Below are positions 52,087-60,477 of a stretch of DNA of 64,000 nt, one piece after another. A program made the position numbers and the translations under genes. The stretch comes from Arcobacter sp. Its GTDB lineage: Bacteria > Acidobacteriota > Terriglobia > Bryobacterales > Bryobacteraceae. The stretch is taken from positions 1 through 64,000 of the forward strand of contig DYJN01000003.1 in assembly GCA_020723085.1 (NCBI GenBank), read 5' to 3'. The notes beneath the pieces are model-generated. The model searched no databases and had not been told where the DNA came from. It saw nothing but the letters and a program-made list of their open reading frames with translations. Each line of letters starts with the position of its first letter. Position 1 is the first letter of the stretch.

Positions 52087-53142
52087 ATGATCCTGCCCCT
52101 GCTGCTCGAACTCGCTGCAGCCGGACACCGTGTGCCGATCGGCGCCGACCTCGTGCTGCATGAAGAGCCGGATCCGGAACAGGTCCGGCTCGATCCCGGC
52201 CGCCTGGGCCGTGTGATCGAGAAAGCCGCGCGGCGCTACCGCACCCCCCTTGGCTTGCCCCTGATGGATCTGCGGCTGGAGAAGCTCGATCTGCTGTCCG
52301 CTCTCGGCATTCCGCCGGAGGTCACGGACGGCTTTCACTTCCGGGAGGCGCCGGCGGAGGAAGCCGTGGCCCGTATCGCTCAGGAAGAGGATCGCCCGTT
52401 TCCTCCGGCATGCCTGGCGCAGCAGGGCGCGATCGGCTACATCTCTGCGCACACGGATCTGGTTCCGATAGGCATGGCCATCGGACCCTTTTCTCTGATG
52501 ACGAAACTGCTGGCCGATCCCATTACGCCGCTGGCCCTGATGGCGTCGGGCGCCGCCGGACAGGAAGATGGCGGCGGACGCCTTGCCGCTTCCGCGCTGC
52601 GGATGGCTCTGGCCACTGTGCTCCGTTCGGTCCGGGCGCAGACCGGGGCGGGCGCCCGCGCCGTCATCCTCTGCGAGCCCGCCGTCAGCGTGACGTATCT
52701 GTCGCCGCGAATGATGGCGGGAGCGCCGCAGGTTTTCGAGCGCTTCGTCCTCGAGCCGCTGCGCCAGGTGCGCCGGCGGATCGAGGAGGCAGGCGCCGAT
52801 TTGATTCTCCACGACTGCGGCCAGCTTTCGATGGACCTGATCCGCACGCTGGCAACGGAGCTCCGTCCCGTCATGCTCAGCCTCGGCTCGAGCCGCAGGC
52901 TTTGGGAGGTCCCGGCCGCCGTCCCGGACGAGACGGTCCTTTACGGCAACCTGCCCACGCGGCAGTTCTACTCCGGCGCCGCGATGCCAGAGGAAGAGGT
53001 GCGCCGCCTGACGCGCGAGCTTGTGGATCGCATGCGGGCCACCGGCCATCCGTTCATCCTCGGCTCCGAGTGCGACGTGCTCCACGTGCCGGATGCCGCC
53101 AAAGCTATCCGCGGCAAGGTGGAGGTTATGCTGGAAGCATAG
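52087..53142 (+). CDS. UROD-family methyltransferase-like protein 2
   Basis: The protein has 351 residues of the same TIM-barrel superfamily as its neighbour at 50815 but strongly diverged. The start is ATG at 52087, nine bases after the previous stop. Strand FSLMTKLLADP and the later SPRMMAGAPQVFERFVLEPL are UROD-like. The zinc-type HxC motif is LHDCGQ (H242/C244), with GSECDVLHVP (C329) as the probable third ligand. As with corrinoid methyltransferase families, a partner protein carrying cobalamin is expected, but no such gene is in the window. The two genes are probably one transcription unit. Confidence 0.8.
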   Translation: MILPLLLELAAAGHRVPIGADLVLHEEPDPEQVRLDPGRLGRVIEKAARRYRTPLGLPLMDLRLEKLDLLSALGIPPEVTDGFHFREAPAEEAVARIAQEEDRPFPPACLAQQGAIGYISAHTDLVPIGMAIGPFSLMTKLLADPITPLALMASGAAGQEDGGGRLAASALRMALATVLRSVRAQTGAGARAVILCEPAVSVTYLSPRMMAGAPQVFERFVLEPLRQVRRRIEEAGADLILHDCGQLSMDLIRTLATELRPVMLSLGSSRRLWEVPAAVPDETVLYGNLPTRQFYSGAAMPEEEVRRLTRELVDRMRATGHPFILGSECDVLHVPDAAKAIRGKVEVMLEA

Positions 53143-53159
53143 TCCTACCCCTTTGACGC

Positions 53160-53888
53160 ATGCCTCCTCTGGAACTTTGGCAGTGGGCGCTGGGCGCTTT
53201 GTGCGCCTTCAATGTCGGGCTGGCGAAGACCGGCATGCCCGGGCTCGGCATCCTGGTCGTGCCGATGATGGTGCTCGCCGTGGGCGACGCCCGCGCCGCG
53301 GCCGCTTGGCTTCTGCCCATCCTGTGCACCGCCGACATCTTTGCCGTGGTCTACTGGCGGCGCCACGCCGCCATCCACCGGCTGTGGGGACTGGCGCCGT
53401 GGGCGCTGGCCGGAATGGCCGCAGGCGCCGCGGCTCTGGCGCTGGAAGAGCGCATCCTGCGGCCCGTGGTCGGCGCCATCGTGCTCGTCATGCTCGCCGC
53501 CTACCTGATCCGCCGCTACGCGAAGAACCCCTCGGCCATCACCCCTCATCCGGCGCTCTACGGCGTCTCCGCCGGGTTCGCCACCACCGTGGCCAACGCC
53601 GCCGGTCCCGTAATGAACCTGTATCTGCTTTCCAAGCGCCTGCCGAAGGAGGAGTTCATCGCCACCGGAGCGTGGTTCTTTTTCGTCATCAACCTGGCGA
53701 AGATCCCGATCTACTCCTGGCACGGGCTGTTCAGCCGGCAGTCGCTCGCCTTTGATCTGCTGATGGTTCCGGCGGTGTTCGCTGGCGCGATGGGCGGCCG
53801 CAGGATCGTCCAGCACATCTCGCCGCAGATGTTTGAGTGGCTCGTGGTGGCCCTGACCGCCCTGTCTACCTGGTTTCTGTTCCGTTGA
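53160..53888 (+). CDS. TauE/SafE-family sulfite exporter-like permease
   Basis: The protein has 242 residues with about eight hydrophobic helices and the family's two similar halves: GLAKTGMPGLGILVVPMM near residues 20-37 and the internal ATTVANAAGPVMNLYLLSKRL near 140-160. Members export sulfite, sulfoacetate or other organic anions. The gene follows the UROD pair by 18 nt on the same strand and may be co-transcribed. Its end overlaps the convergent ackA gene by 23 nt. The substrate is not determined. Confidence 0.88.
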   Translation: MPPLELWQWALGALCAFNVGLAKTGMPGLGILVVPMMVLAVGDARAAAAWLLPILCTADIFAVVYWRRHAAIHRLWGLAPWALAGMAAGAAALALEERILRPVVGAIVLVMLAAYLIRRYAKNPSAITPHPALYGVSAGFATTVANAAGPVMNLYLLSKRLPKEEFIATGAWFFFVINLAKIPIYSWHGLFSRQSLAFDLLMVPAVFAGAMGGRRIVQHISPQMFEWLVVALTALSTWFLFR

Positions 53889-54930
53889 GCACGCGCGCCG
53901 TGTCGCGCGCGATCAGCAGTTCCTCATGGGTCGGAACCACGAGCGTTTCGAACCGCCCCAGATGCTCGAGTCCGTCGAGAATCTGGCGCCGGATCCCGGC
54001 GCGGTTCTCGCCGATGCCGCCGGTGAACACCACCGCATCCGCTCCTCCTAGCACCGCCCAGTAGGCTCCGATGTATTTTTTCGCCCGGTAGCAGAAAACG
54101 TCAATGGCCAGCCGCGCCCTCTCGTTGCCGGAAGCCGCGGCTTCCACCAGATCGCGCATGTCGTTGGAGCGTCCCGAAAGCCCCAGCAGCCCGCTGCGGC
54201 GGATGAACAGGTCCTCGACCTCGTCGAGGCTCATCCCTTTCGCCCGCATCAGATGGAAGACGACCCCCGGATCGATGTCCCCGCAGCGCGTCCCCATGAT
54301 CAGCCCTTCGATGGGCGTGAACCCCAGCGACACATCCACCGCCCGTCCGCCGCGAACGGCGCAGATCGAACAGCCGTTGCCGAGATGGCAGGTGATCAGG
54401 CGGCACTGCTCGGGCGGCTTGCCCAACAGCTGGGCGGCGCGCGCACTCACATACCGGTGCGAGGTGCCGTGAAATCCGTAACGCCGGATGTGATCGCGCT
54501 CGTAGTACTCGAGAGGCAGCCCGTAGAGAAACACATGCGGCTCCAGCGACTGGAAGAACGCCGTGTCGAACACAGCCACGTGGGGCGCGCCGCCCAGCAG
54601 GTCGCGCGCCGCGCGGTAGCAGGCCAGGTTCGGGGGATTGTGCAGCGGCGCCAGCGCGCAGCACTCCTCGATCATGCGCTCGACCTCCGCGTCAATGCGC
54701 ACCGCGTCGCGGTATTTCTCGCCCCCGTGCACCACACGGTGCCCGACGGCGTCCACCGAACCCGCCCGCTCCAGCGCCTCCCGCACCGCGTCCCGGTGAT
54801 CCGCCGCCCCGCCGGGCGAGCCGATCCGCTCGACGGTCCCCTTCACCTCCACCCGTTCCCCTCCATCGTCCAGATGGATCACCTGATACTTCAGGGAAGA
54901 GCTGCCCGCGTTCAGGACCAGAACCCGCAT
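53866..54930 (-). CDS. ackA: acetate kinase
   Basis: AckA makes ATP and acetate from acetyl phosphate, or the reverse. The protein has 354 residues, about 40 fewer than the typical 395-400, with shortened loops. Family marks are VLNAGSSSLKYQ (residues 4-15), HRVVHGG near 63, LAPLHNPPN near 94, YGFHGTSHRYV near 150, CHLGNGCS near 180, and FTGGIGENRAGIR near 305. The usual FDTAFHQ is FDTAFFQ here, so His has become Phe beside the catalytic Asp. pta is not in the window. The 3' end overlaps the sulfite-exporter-like gene on the other strand. Confidence 0.94.
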   Translation of the reverse strand: MRVLVLNAGSSSLKYQVIHLDDGGERVEVKGTVERIGSPGGAADHRDAVREALERAGSVDAVGHRVVHGGEKYRDAVRIDAEVERMIEECCALAPLHNPPNLACYRAARDLLGGAPHVAVFDTAFFQSLEPHVFLYGLPLEYYERDHIRRYGFHGTSHRYVSARAAQLLGKPPEQCRLITCHLGNGCSICAVRGGRAVDVSLGFTPIEGLIMGTRCGDIDPGVVFHLMRAKGMSLDEVEDLFIRRSGLLGLSGRSNDMRDLVEAAASGNERARLAIDVFCYRAKKYIGAYWAVLGGADAVVFTGGIGENRAGIRRQILDGLEHLGRFETLVVPTHEELLIARDTARVLNGTETR

Positions 54931-54999
54931 TGCGAGCCCAGATTACCACCGGCGGCGCGTCTTGCCGCGTAATCGGTCAAATTGGTATGATTTAAGGCA

Positions 55000-56046
55000 A
55001 TGCGGAAAGTCCCCCTGAGCCAGTCCCTGCGCATCATCGCGCAGGGTTCGGCCAACTGGCTCGCCCAGCGCCCGATCGTCGTCTCCTTCGAGGTCACCGA
55101 CTCCTGCACCTGTTACTGCCGCCACTGCGACCACGGCGGTCCGAAGGACGATTCGCGCAACCTCCGCCCGGAAGAATTCCGGAAATACACTGAGGTTCTG
55201 AAGCCCTGCGTGGTCCAGGTGTCCGGCGGCGAGCCGTTGCTGCGCGACGACCTCGCCGAAGTGGTCCGCAATATCAAGCGCGCCGACGGGCTGCCCTACA
55301 TCCTGCTGGTCTCCTCCTGGTCGCTGATGACGCCGGAGCGGTATCTCGAGCTGCGCGAGGCGGGCGTGGATCAGTTCAATGTGTCGCTCGACTTCCCCGA
55401 CTCGCGCCACGACGAGTTCCGCATGTACCCGGGGCTGTATGCGCACCTGAACGAAGTCGTCCCGAAGTGCGCCGCTTACGGCTTCGACGACATCGTGCTG
55501 AACACCTGCATCACGGCAGCCAACGTCGCCGAGGTGAACCGTGTCGCCGACAAGGCGCGCGAGTGGGGCGTCAACATCTGCATCAGCGCTTACTCGGCGC
55601 GCCGCACCGGATGCCGGGAGCTGTTCCCCGGCACGCCCGAGCTGCTGGAGATCCTGAACCGCGAACTGGACCGGCTGGAGTCGCGCCGCGACGGGACCAA
55701 CTGGATTGTCAGCGCGCCGACGACCATCGAAGCCACGCGCCGGTATTTCGAAACCGGCGGAGCGCCGGGCTGCAAGGCGGGGCTGCGGTTCCTCGTCGTG
55801 ACGGCTGACGGAAAGCTCCAGCCGTGCTCGATGCAGTTCCACCGGTACGAGCTCCACGAGCAGGCGCGCATGGTGCGCGAGTTTACGGCGAACAACAAGT
55901 GCGACGAATGCTACGTCGCCATCCGCTCCAACCTCGACAAGACGTTCCCGCAACTGCTGCGCGAGAACGTGGCGCGCTATCTGAGTTTCTCGAACTCAAC
56001 GAAGTCCGCTGCGCGCCGCAGCAATGCCGCTGCGGGCGGCTGCTAG
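55000..56046 (+). CDS. radical SAM protein with SPASM-like C-terminus
   Basis: The protein has 348 residues. The cluster motif CTCYCRHCDH (CxxxCxxC) lies near residues 36-45, GGEPL near 75, and the remaining barrel strands follow. The C-terminus has further cysteines: GAPGCKAGLRFLVV near 255, QPCSMQF near 275 and NKCDECYV near 300, consistent with an auxiliary Fe-S cluster (SPASM or twitch). No peptide substrate gene is adjacent. The HDHGG and VSLDFPDSRHDEFRMYPG motifs resemble uncharacterised radical SAM enzymes. The opening SQSLRIIAQGSANWLAQRPI is unusually basic and amphipathic and may touch membranes. It diverges from ackA and converges on the quinone oxidoreductase. Confidence 0.85.
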   Translation: MRKVPLSQSLRIIAQGSANWLAQRPIVVSFEVTDSCTCYCRHCDHGGPKDDSRNLRPEEFRKYTEVLKPCVVQVSGGEPLLRDDLAEVVRNIKRADGLPYILLVSSWSLMTPERYLELREAGVDQFNVSLDFPDSRHDEFRMYPGLYAHLNEVVPKCAAYGFDDIVLNTCITAANVAEVNRVADKAREWGVNICISAYSARRTGCRELFPGTPELLEILNRELDRLESRRDGTNWIVSAPTTIEATRRYFETGGAPGCKAGLRFLVVTADGKLQPCSMQFHRYELHEQARMVREFTANNKCDECYVAIRSNLDKTFPQLLRENVARYLSFSNSTKSAARRSNAAAGGC

Positions 56047-56057
56047 CGCGCCCCGCT

Positions 56058-57044
56058 TCAGGAAATCTTCAGCAGCACCTTGCCCATCGGTCCTTCCGCA
56101 AGCCGGCGGAAGGCCTGCTTGAGGTCTTCGAACGCATACACGCCGTCGATGACCGGGCGCTGCCGGATCTGCCTCAGGCGCCTCGCGATCTCCGCCCACG
56201 CCGCCTGCGCCCCTTCCGGCGTATAGTCTCCGACGGAGACGCCGCCGATGCGGATGCGGCGGAAGAACAACGATGCCGTGTTGAACTCCGGCACCGTCCC
56301 GCCGCTGCGGCCCACCGTGCTGATGCGCCCGCCGTAGCCGAGCAGATGGAGAACGGTGTTGAACAGCGGTCCCGCGACGCTGTCGACCACAAGATCGACG
56401 CGCTTGCCATTCAGCGCCGAAAGCACCTGCTGCCTGAGGTCCGGCGCGGACGGGTCGAAGACGTGATCCGCGCCAAGCTCGCGCAGCCTGCGTCCCTTTT
56501 CCGGGCTGCGTGACAGCGCCGCCACGGTCATGCCCATGGAACGGCCCAGCATCACCGCCGCCACTCCGACGCCGCCGGACGCGCCCGTCACGAGCAGCAC
56601 CTCTCCGGGCGAGGGGATGCCGCCCCACTGCACCAGCGCCTGCCACGCGGTCAGATACACGAGCGGCGCCGCAGCCATCTCCTCTTCGCTCCATCCCTCG
56701 GGCGCCCGCGCCAGGCTGGCGGCGGGAACAACGGTCTTCTCCGCGAACGTGCCCCACCGCTCGACGCCTGCCTCGCAGCGCAGGATGCCCACGACGTCGC
56801 CTGGCCGCACCTGATCCACGCCCGGCCCTGTCTTCAGCACCTCGCCCACGCCGTCGCGGCCGAGGATGTGGGGCAGCGCCGGCCGGGCAGGGTACTGCTT
56901 CAGTGCAAGGAACGCATCGGCCGGATTGAGAGCCGCGTAGTGGATGCGGAGCAGAGCCTCGCCCGGGCCGGGCTCCGGATCGGGAACCTCCGCCAGCCTC
57001 AGCCGCTCCACGCCTTCGTATCCATCCATCAGCCAGGCGCGCAT
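56058..57044 (-). CDS. quinone oxidoreductase-like MDR protein
   Basis: The protein has 328 residues from the ATG at 57044. It is a zinc-free medium-chain reductase: GRDGVGEVLKTGPGVDQVRPGDVV near residues 60-83, of which GRDGVGEV is the mark, and the NADPH-binding VTGASGGVGVAAVMLGRSMG near 150. The end RRLAEGPMGKVLLKI is typical of the quinone oxidoreductase group. No catalytic zinc Cys/His pattern of alcohol dehydrogenases is present. The enzyme reduces quinones or enones in the cytoplasm. It follows the metalloprotease gene on the same strand with a 35-nt gap. Confidence 0.9.
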   Translation of the reverse strand: MRAWLMDGYEGVERLRLAEVPDPEPGPGEALLRIHYAALNPADAFLALKQYPARPALPHILGRDGVGEVLKTGPGVDQVRPGDVVGILRCEAGVERWGTFAEKTVVPAASLARAPEGWSEEEMAAAPLVYLTAWQALVQWGGIPSPGEVLLVTGASGGVGVAAVMLGRSMGMTVAALSRSPEKGRRLRELGADHVFDPSAPDLRQQVLSALNGKRVDLVVDSVAGPLFNTVLHLLGYGGRISTVGRSGGTVPEFNTASLFFRRIRIGGVSVGDYTPEGAQAAWAEIARRLRQIRQRPVIDGVYAFEDLKQAFRRLAEGPMGKVLLKIS

Positions 57045-57079
57045 GCTTCTATTGTGAGCGAGCCGCGCGCGGCGGCGCT

Positions 57080-58747
57080 CTACCACCGTGTGATGCTTAG
57101 ATTGCGGCTCGTCGCGTTGCCGGCTGCGTCCACGGCCGTGATGGTGATGTAGTTGGAGCCGCGCGCCAGCGGGACAGGCCCTGCCGTGAATCCGCCGGCG
57201 GGTCCCTGCGCCGCGCCGCTGCCGCTTCTGGCTGTCCAAGTGATTTCGCGGACCGCAACGTTGTCCCTGGCCACGCCGCGGATCGTGATCGAGCTCGACG
57301 ACGTGCCGTAGACAGGCGAATAGGGGAACGTGATCCACAGGCTTGGCGCTACCGTATCAGGCGTGGAGGGCGGGCCGTCCGGACGGGGATCCGCAGGTGT
57401 TGCAGGCTCGGAGGGAGGCTGCGGGTTCGATGGCGGCGCGGAAGGCGGAGAAGAAGGCGGTGTCGCTGGCGGTGTAGACGGCGGTGTAGACGGCGGTGTA
57501 GACGGCGGCGTGGAAGGCGGCGTAGACGGCGGCGTCTCGGGGGGAGCGGGATTGTCCGGCTGTGACGGGGGCGTTTCCTCACGAGCGGCGTAGAGCTTGC
57601 GGATCTCGGCTTTGTCTGCCGGGCTCAAGGCTTTCCAGCGCCGGTAATACGGATACATCACCGAGGCCGGGTCGTCGTTGTGTCCCAGCCCCAGAGCATG
57701 GCCGAGTTCATGCAGCGCGACGCTGAACAGATCGATGTCAGCGCCGATGTTCCACGGCTCGTCAAGGTCCAGGTGCATGTCGCCGGCGATCGTTTCCGCA
57801 TTCGGCGGCGGATAGAAGGTGTGCGCGAGCACGCCGCCGCGGCCGTCGAACGGGAAGCCGTCGCCATGGTCGCGCGCCGCAGCCCAGATCTCGATCTGCC
57901 GCCGGAGCCGCCGCACGTCCGCCTCGGAGAAAGAAAGTTGCGCCACCGCGGCCCACGCATCCAGCGCGCGGCGGATCTCGTTGAGCGCTGCGGTCCGGTC
58001 CAGCCACGAAGGCAGCGTCCCGAAATACACCGCCAGCGACGCCGCGCCCAGCCCGGGGCCGTCCCACCCATCGCCGAATGTCGTGGCGAGGTTCGCGCCG
58101 TTCAACGCGGCCGGACCCATCAGCCCGCTGGCGCAGGGCGTAACCGGTTCACCGCTCCAGAGCGCCTCGGACGCCGGATAGACGTAAGCCACTTCGTCGG
58201 CTTCGGCCAGCGCCCGCAGCGCCGCCACCGGACCGCGCGCCAGCAGCGCGTTCGGCAGCAGCTCAGGATGCTCGCGGACCTCGATTCCCGCCGCTTCCGC
58301 CAGCAGCATGCCGTCGCTGCGGGCCACGTCAAGGTGCAGCTCCAGAACGGCGGAGGCCTCTCCCTCCGCGGGCATCGCCGGACTCCACTTCTCCATCCCG
58401 GTCAGCAGCCCCGCGTAGCACGCGCCCTCCGCCTTCCAGTCGGTCCCCGCCGGCGCCGACACGAGAAGCGCCTGATCCGGCACGTACTGCAGGACACGCA
58501 CGTCCAGCCATCCCAGCCTTTCGATCAGCGCCTCGTCCGGCTCCCCGGGGAATTGCACAAGCCAGTGCGCCCTGCCGAATCCCTGACCGCGCTCCGCCGC
58601 CGCACGCTTCTGATCCTCTTTTGACTCCAGCAGCAGATTGGGAGGCACGCGCCCCGCTTTCAGCCGCAGCGGCGGCGCCTGCTGAGCGCTCAGCGCGGCC
58701 GACAGAAGAAAGACGCAGGATGCCAGAAGCCGGATCGCCACGCACAC
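57080..58747 (-). CDS. secreted matrixin-like metalloprotease with Pro-rich linker
   Basis: The protein has 555 residues, with a signal peptide (AIRLLASCVFLLSAALSAQ), a propeptide-like region to about 210, and a metzincin catalytic domain with the zinc motif HELGHALGLGHND and downstream Met-turn SVMYPYY, near residues 345-365. A linker of repeated PPST/PPS units (about 395-440) connects to a C-terminal Ig-like domain with VAVREITWTARSGSG. The protease should be exported and its Pro-rich hinge may span the envelope or matrix. The second zinc-binding metzincin Glu/His set is intact. It precedes the quinone oxidoreductase gene on the same strand. Confidence 0.9.
   Translation of the reverse strand: MCVAIRLLASCVFLLSAALSAQQAPPLRLKAGRVPPNLLLESKEDQKRAAAERGQGFGRAHWLVQFPGEPDEALIERLGWLDVRVLQYVPDQALLVSAPAGTDWKAEGACYAGLLTGMEKWSPAMPAEGEASAVLELHLDVARSDGMLLAEAAGIEVREHPELLPNALLARGPVAALRALAEADEVAYVYPASEALWSGEPVTPCASGLMGPAALNGANLATTFGDGWDGPGLGAASLAVYFGTLPSWLDRTAALNEIRRALDAWAAVAQLSFSEADVRRLRRQIEIWAAARDHGDGFPFDGRGGVLAHTFYPPPNAETIAGDMHLDLDEPWNIGADIDLFSVALHELGHALGLGHNDDPASVMYPYYRRWKALSPADKAEIRKLYAAREETPPSQPDNPAPPETPPSTPPSTPPSTPPSTPPSTPPATPPSSPPSAPPSNPQPPSEPATPADPRPDGPPSTPDTVAPSLWITFPYSPVYGTSSSSITIRGVARDNVAVREITWTARSGSGAAQGPAGGFTAGPVPLARGSNYITITAVDAAGNATSRNLSITRW
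57432..57539 (-). repeat. 12-bp tandem repeats encoding TPPS units
   Basis: Nine 12-bp units follow one another, three of them identical (57468-57503, GGCGGTGTAGAC on the plus strand) and the others varying by one to five bases. On the coding strand each unit encodes four residues, chiefly TPPS. Such arrays change length by slippage, so linker length may vary between strains. Confidence 0.9.
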
Positions 58748-58781
58748 CTTATCGGTGCGCCGCCGCCCGGGCTTGAAGGGA

Positions 58782-59555
58782 TCAGATCATGAACATGCCG
58801 CCATTGACCTCGATCGTCTGCCCGATGACATTGCGCGCCGCGTCCGAACACAGGAAGACGATCACATCGGCCACGTCTTCATTCGTCGAAAGCCGCCCCT
58901 GCGGCGTCTGCCGCACGACGGCATCCAGCATCTCGCGGGTCGAGAACCGCGCATGGAAATCGTTGTCCACCGTTCCCGGGCTCACCGCGTTTACCCGGAC
59001 GCCGCGCGGCGCCAGCTCGCGCGCCAGCCCTTTGGCGAACGCCGATACGGCTGCCTTCGCCGCGGCGTAGACCGTGGCGCCCGTTCCGCCGCCCGTCCGC
59101 GCCGCGATCGAACTGACCAGCACGACGGCGCCCGAGCCGCGCGCCGCCATGTGCGGCGCCACAGATTGCGAAACGAACCAGGCGCTCTTGGCGTTGAGCG
59201 TCATCACCCGGTCGTACAGCTCGTAGCTCATCTCGGCGAGCTTCGCCCTCTGAATCAGGGATCCCGCGTTGTTCACGAGAATGTCCACCGCGCGGGCGCG
59301 GCCGCCGAGCGAAGCCAGAAACGCGCAGATCCCTTCTTCGGAGGAAAGGTCGCCCGCAATCAGCTCCGCCTCGGCCCCGAAGACGCGCACGCGCCGCGCT
59401 GTTTCCTGCGCGGCTTCAAATGAGGACGAGTAATGGATGAGCACGCGCTCACAGCCCGCGCGGGCCAGCGCCACGGCCGTGGCCGCCCCGATGCCGCGCG
59501 AGGCGCCCGTCACCAGCGCCGTCTTGCCTGCGAATTCCTTCTGCATCGCCACCAT
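58782..59555 (-). CDS. short-chain dehydrogenase/reductase
   Basis: The protein has 257 residues of classical SDR fold. NAD(P)-binding TGASRGIGAATAVALA lies near 16, with VNNAG near 91, and the active site is VSSIAARTGGGTGATVYAAAKAAV: Ser near 144 and the YxxxK pair near 157-161. The C-terminal IGQTIEVNGGMFM is typical of 3-oxoacyl-ACP reductase-like (FabG-like) members. The start is either ATG 59555 or ATG 59546, both with weak GGTGG-type sites. It is monocistronic, and the substrate is unknown. Confidence 0.92.
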   Translation of the reverse strand: MVAMQKEFAGKTALVTGASRGIGAATAVALARAGCERVLIHYSSSFEAAQETARRVRVFGAEAELIAGDLSSEEGICAFLASLGGRARAVDILVNNAGSLIQRAKLAEMSYELYDRVMTLNAKSAWFVSQSVAPHMAARGSGAVVLVSSIAARTGGGTGATVYAAAKAAVSAFAKGLARELAPRGVRVNAVSPGTVDNDFHARFSTREMLDAVVRQTPQGRLSTNEDVADVIVFLCSDAARNVIGQTIEVNGGMFMI

Positions 59556-59871
59556 TCTGCCACCGCGGATGCCCGCCCCACTTCTTCAGGCGGCCCCGCG
59601 CCGCCGCTCTCCCTCGCGCCCCAGCCTCTGCGCCGGCGGGGGCGCTGCCACCACCGCCACGATCGCCGCCCCGGCAAGCCGGCTGCACCGGATGCGGCTT
59701 TGATGCGCGGTCGCGGGGGCAACGCCCGCAGAGTGAGGCGGAGCTGCCCAGCCTCCCAACGGAGACGGAAATCCCGGTTCCGGCCGGCGGTGGTCGTGCG
59801 CGCTTCCATGGGCCAACTCAATTCCAGGACGGAAGGGGCGCCAGAAGGCTCGCGGCGGGGCTCGAGATGGG
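59556..59871. other. Intergenic region, no gene recognised
   Basis: The 300-odd bp between the SDR and the padR promoter have no convincing reading frame. Open frames on both strands are Arg/Pro-rich and overlap one another. I see no RNA gene, repeat or terminator in it. It should include the SDR promoter. Confidence 0.45.
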
Positions 59872-59880
59872 ACTCTATTT

Positions 59881-59915
59881 AATACGCTGCGTATTATAAT
59901 AGTACGAAACGTATT
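59881..59915 (+). promoter_or_regulatory. padR promoter with two palindromic boxes
   Basis: AT-rich DNA in a GC-rich setting. AATACG-CTG-CGTATT (59881-59895) is a perfect inverted repeat, TATAAT (59895-59900) is a consensus -10 box, and TACG-AAA-CGTA (59903-59913) is a second inverted repeat. The -35 is poor. PadR-type repressors bind such spaced palindromes, so self-repression of the gene starting at 59920 is likely. No Shine-Dalgarno sequence is visible before the ATG. Confidence 0.7.
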
Positions 59916-59919
59916 CAAT

Positions 59920-60477
59920 ATGGCCAGACGTCCTCCGCTCGAATACGCGCTCCTGGGCCTGCTCGCCGGGCAGCCCATGACCGGCTACGGCCTCCGCCGT
60001 GTGTTCGCCTCGACGCCCATGGGCGTCTTCAGCGACAGCCCCGGCTCGATCTATCCCGCGCTGGCGCGCCTCGAGCGCGACGGGCTGATCCGCTCCGCCG
60101 GGCAGTCCGGCGCAAGGCGGGGCAGCCGCCTGCTGGAGCCGACGCGCGCCGGGCTGGCCGCCCTCCGCCGCTGGCTGTCGGCGGAGATCACGCGCGACGA
60201 CGTAGCGCGCCGCATCGACGAGTTGCTGCTGCGCTTCGCCTTCATGGACCGCCATCTCGACCCTGTTTCCGTGGACCGCTTCCTGGGCGGACTTGCCGCA
60301 ACCGTGTCCGCCTATGTCAATGAACTGCGCGCGTACGCGGGGTCGGCCGGCGAGCCTCCTTCCTCGACCGGAAGGCTGGCCCTCGGCCACGGCATCGCCG
60401 CCTGCCGCGCCACGGCCCAATGGGCGCGCCGCGCGCGCGCCGAATGGAGGAAGTCTCATGGCCTGGATCTCCCGTAA
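59920..60477 (+). CDS. PadR-family transcriptional regulator
   Basis: The protein has 185 residues with the PadR winged helix (PLEYALLGLLAGQPMTGYGLRRVF, and SDSPGSIYPALARLERDGLIRS) and a C-terminal helical dimerisation domain (SVDRFLGGLAATVSAYVNELRAY). PadR proteins repress adjacent genes and are released by phenolics, drugs or unknown ligands. Two palindromes surround the -10 box just upstream, consistent with autoregulation. Its 3' end overlaps the membrane-protein gene by 20 nt, the usual PadR-target pairing. Confidence 0.92.
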   Translation: MARRPPLEYALLGLLAGQPMTGYGLRRVFASTPMGVFSDSPGSIYPALARLERDGLIRSAGQSGARRGSRLLEPTRAGLAALRRWLSAEITRDDVARRIDELLLRFAFMDRHLDPVSVDRFLGGLAATVSAYVNELRAYAGSAGEPPSSTGRLALGHGIAACRATAQWARRARAEWRKSHGLDLP

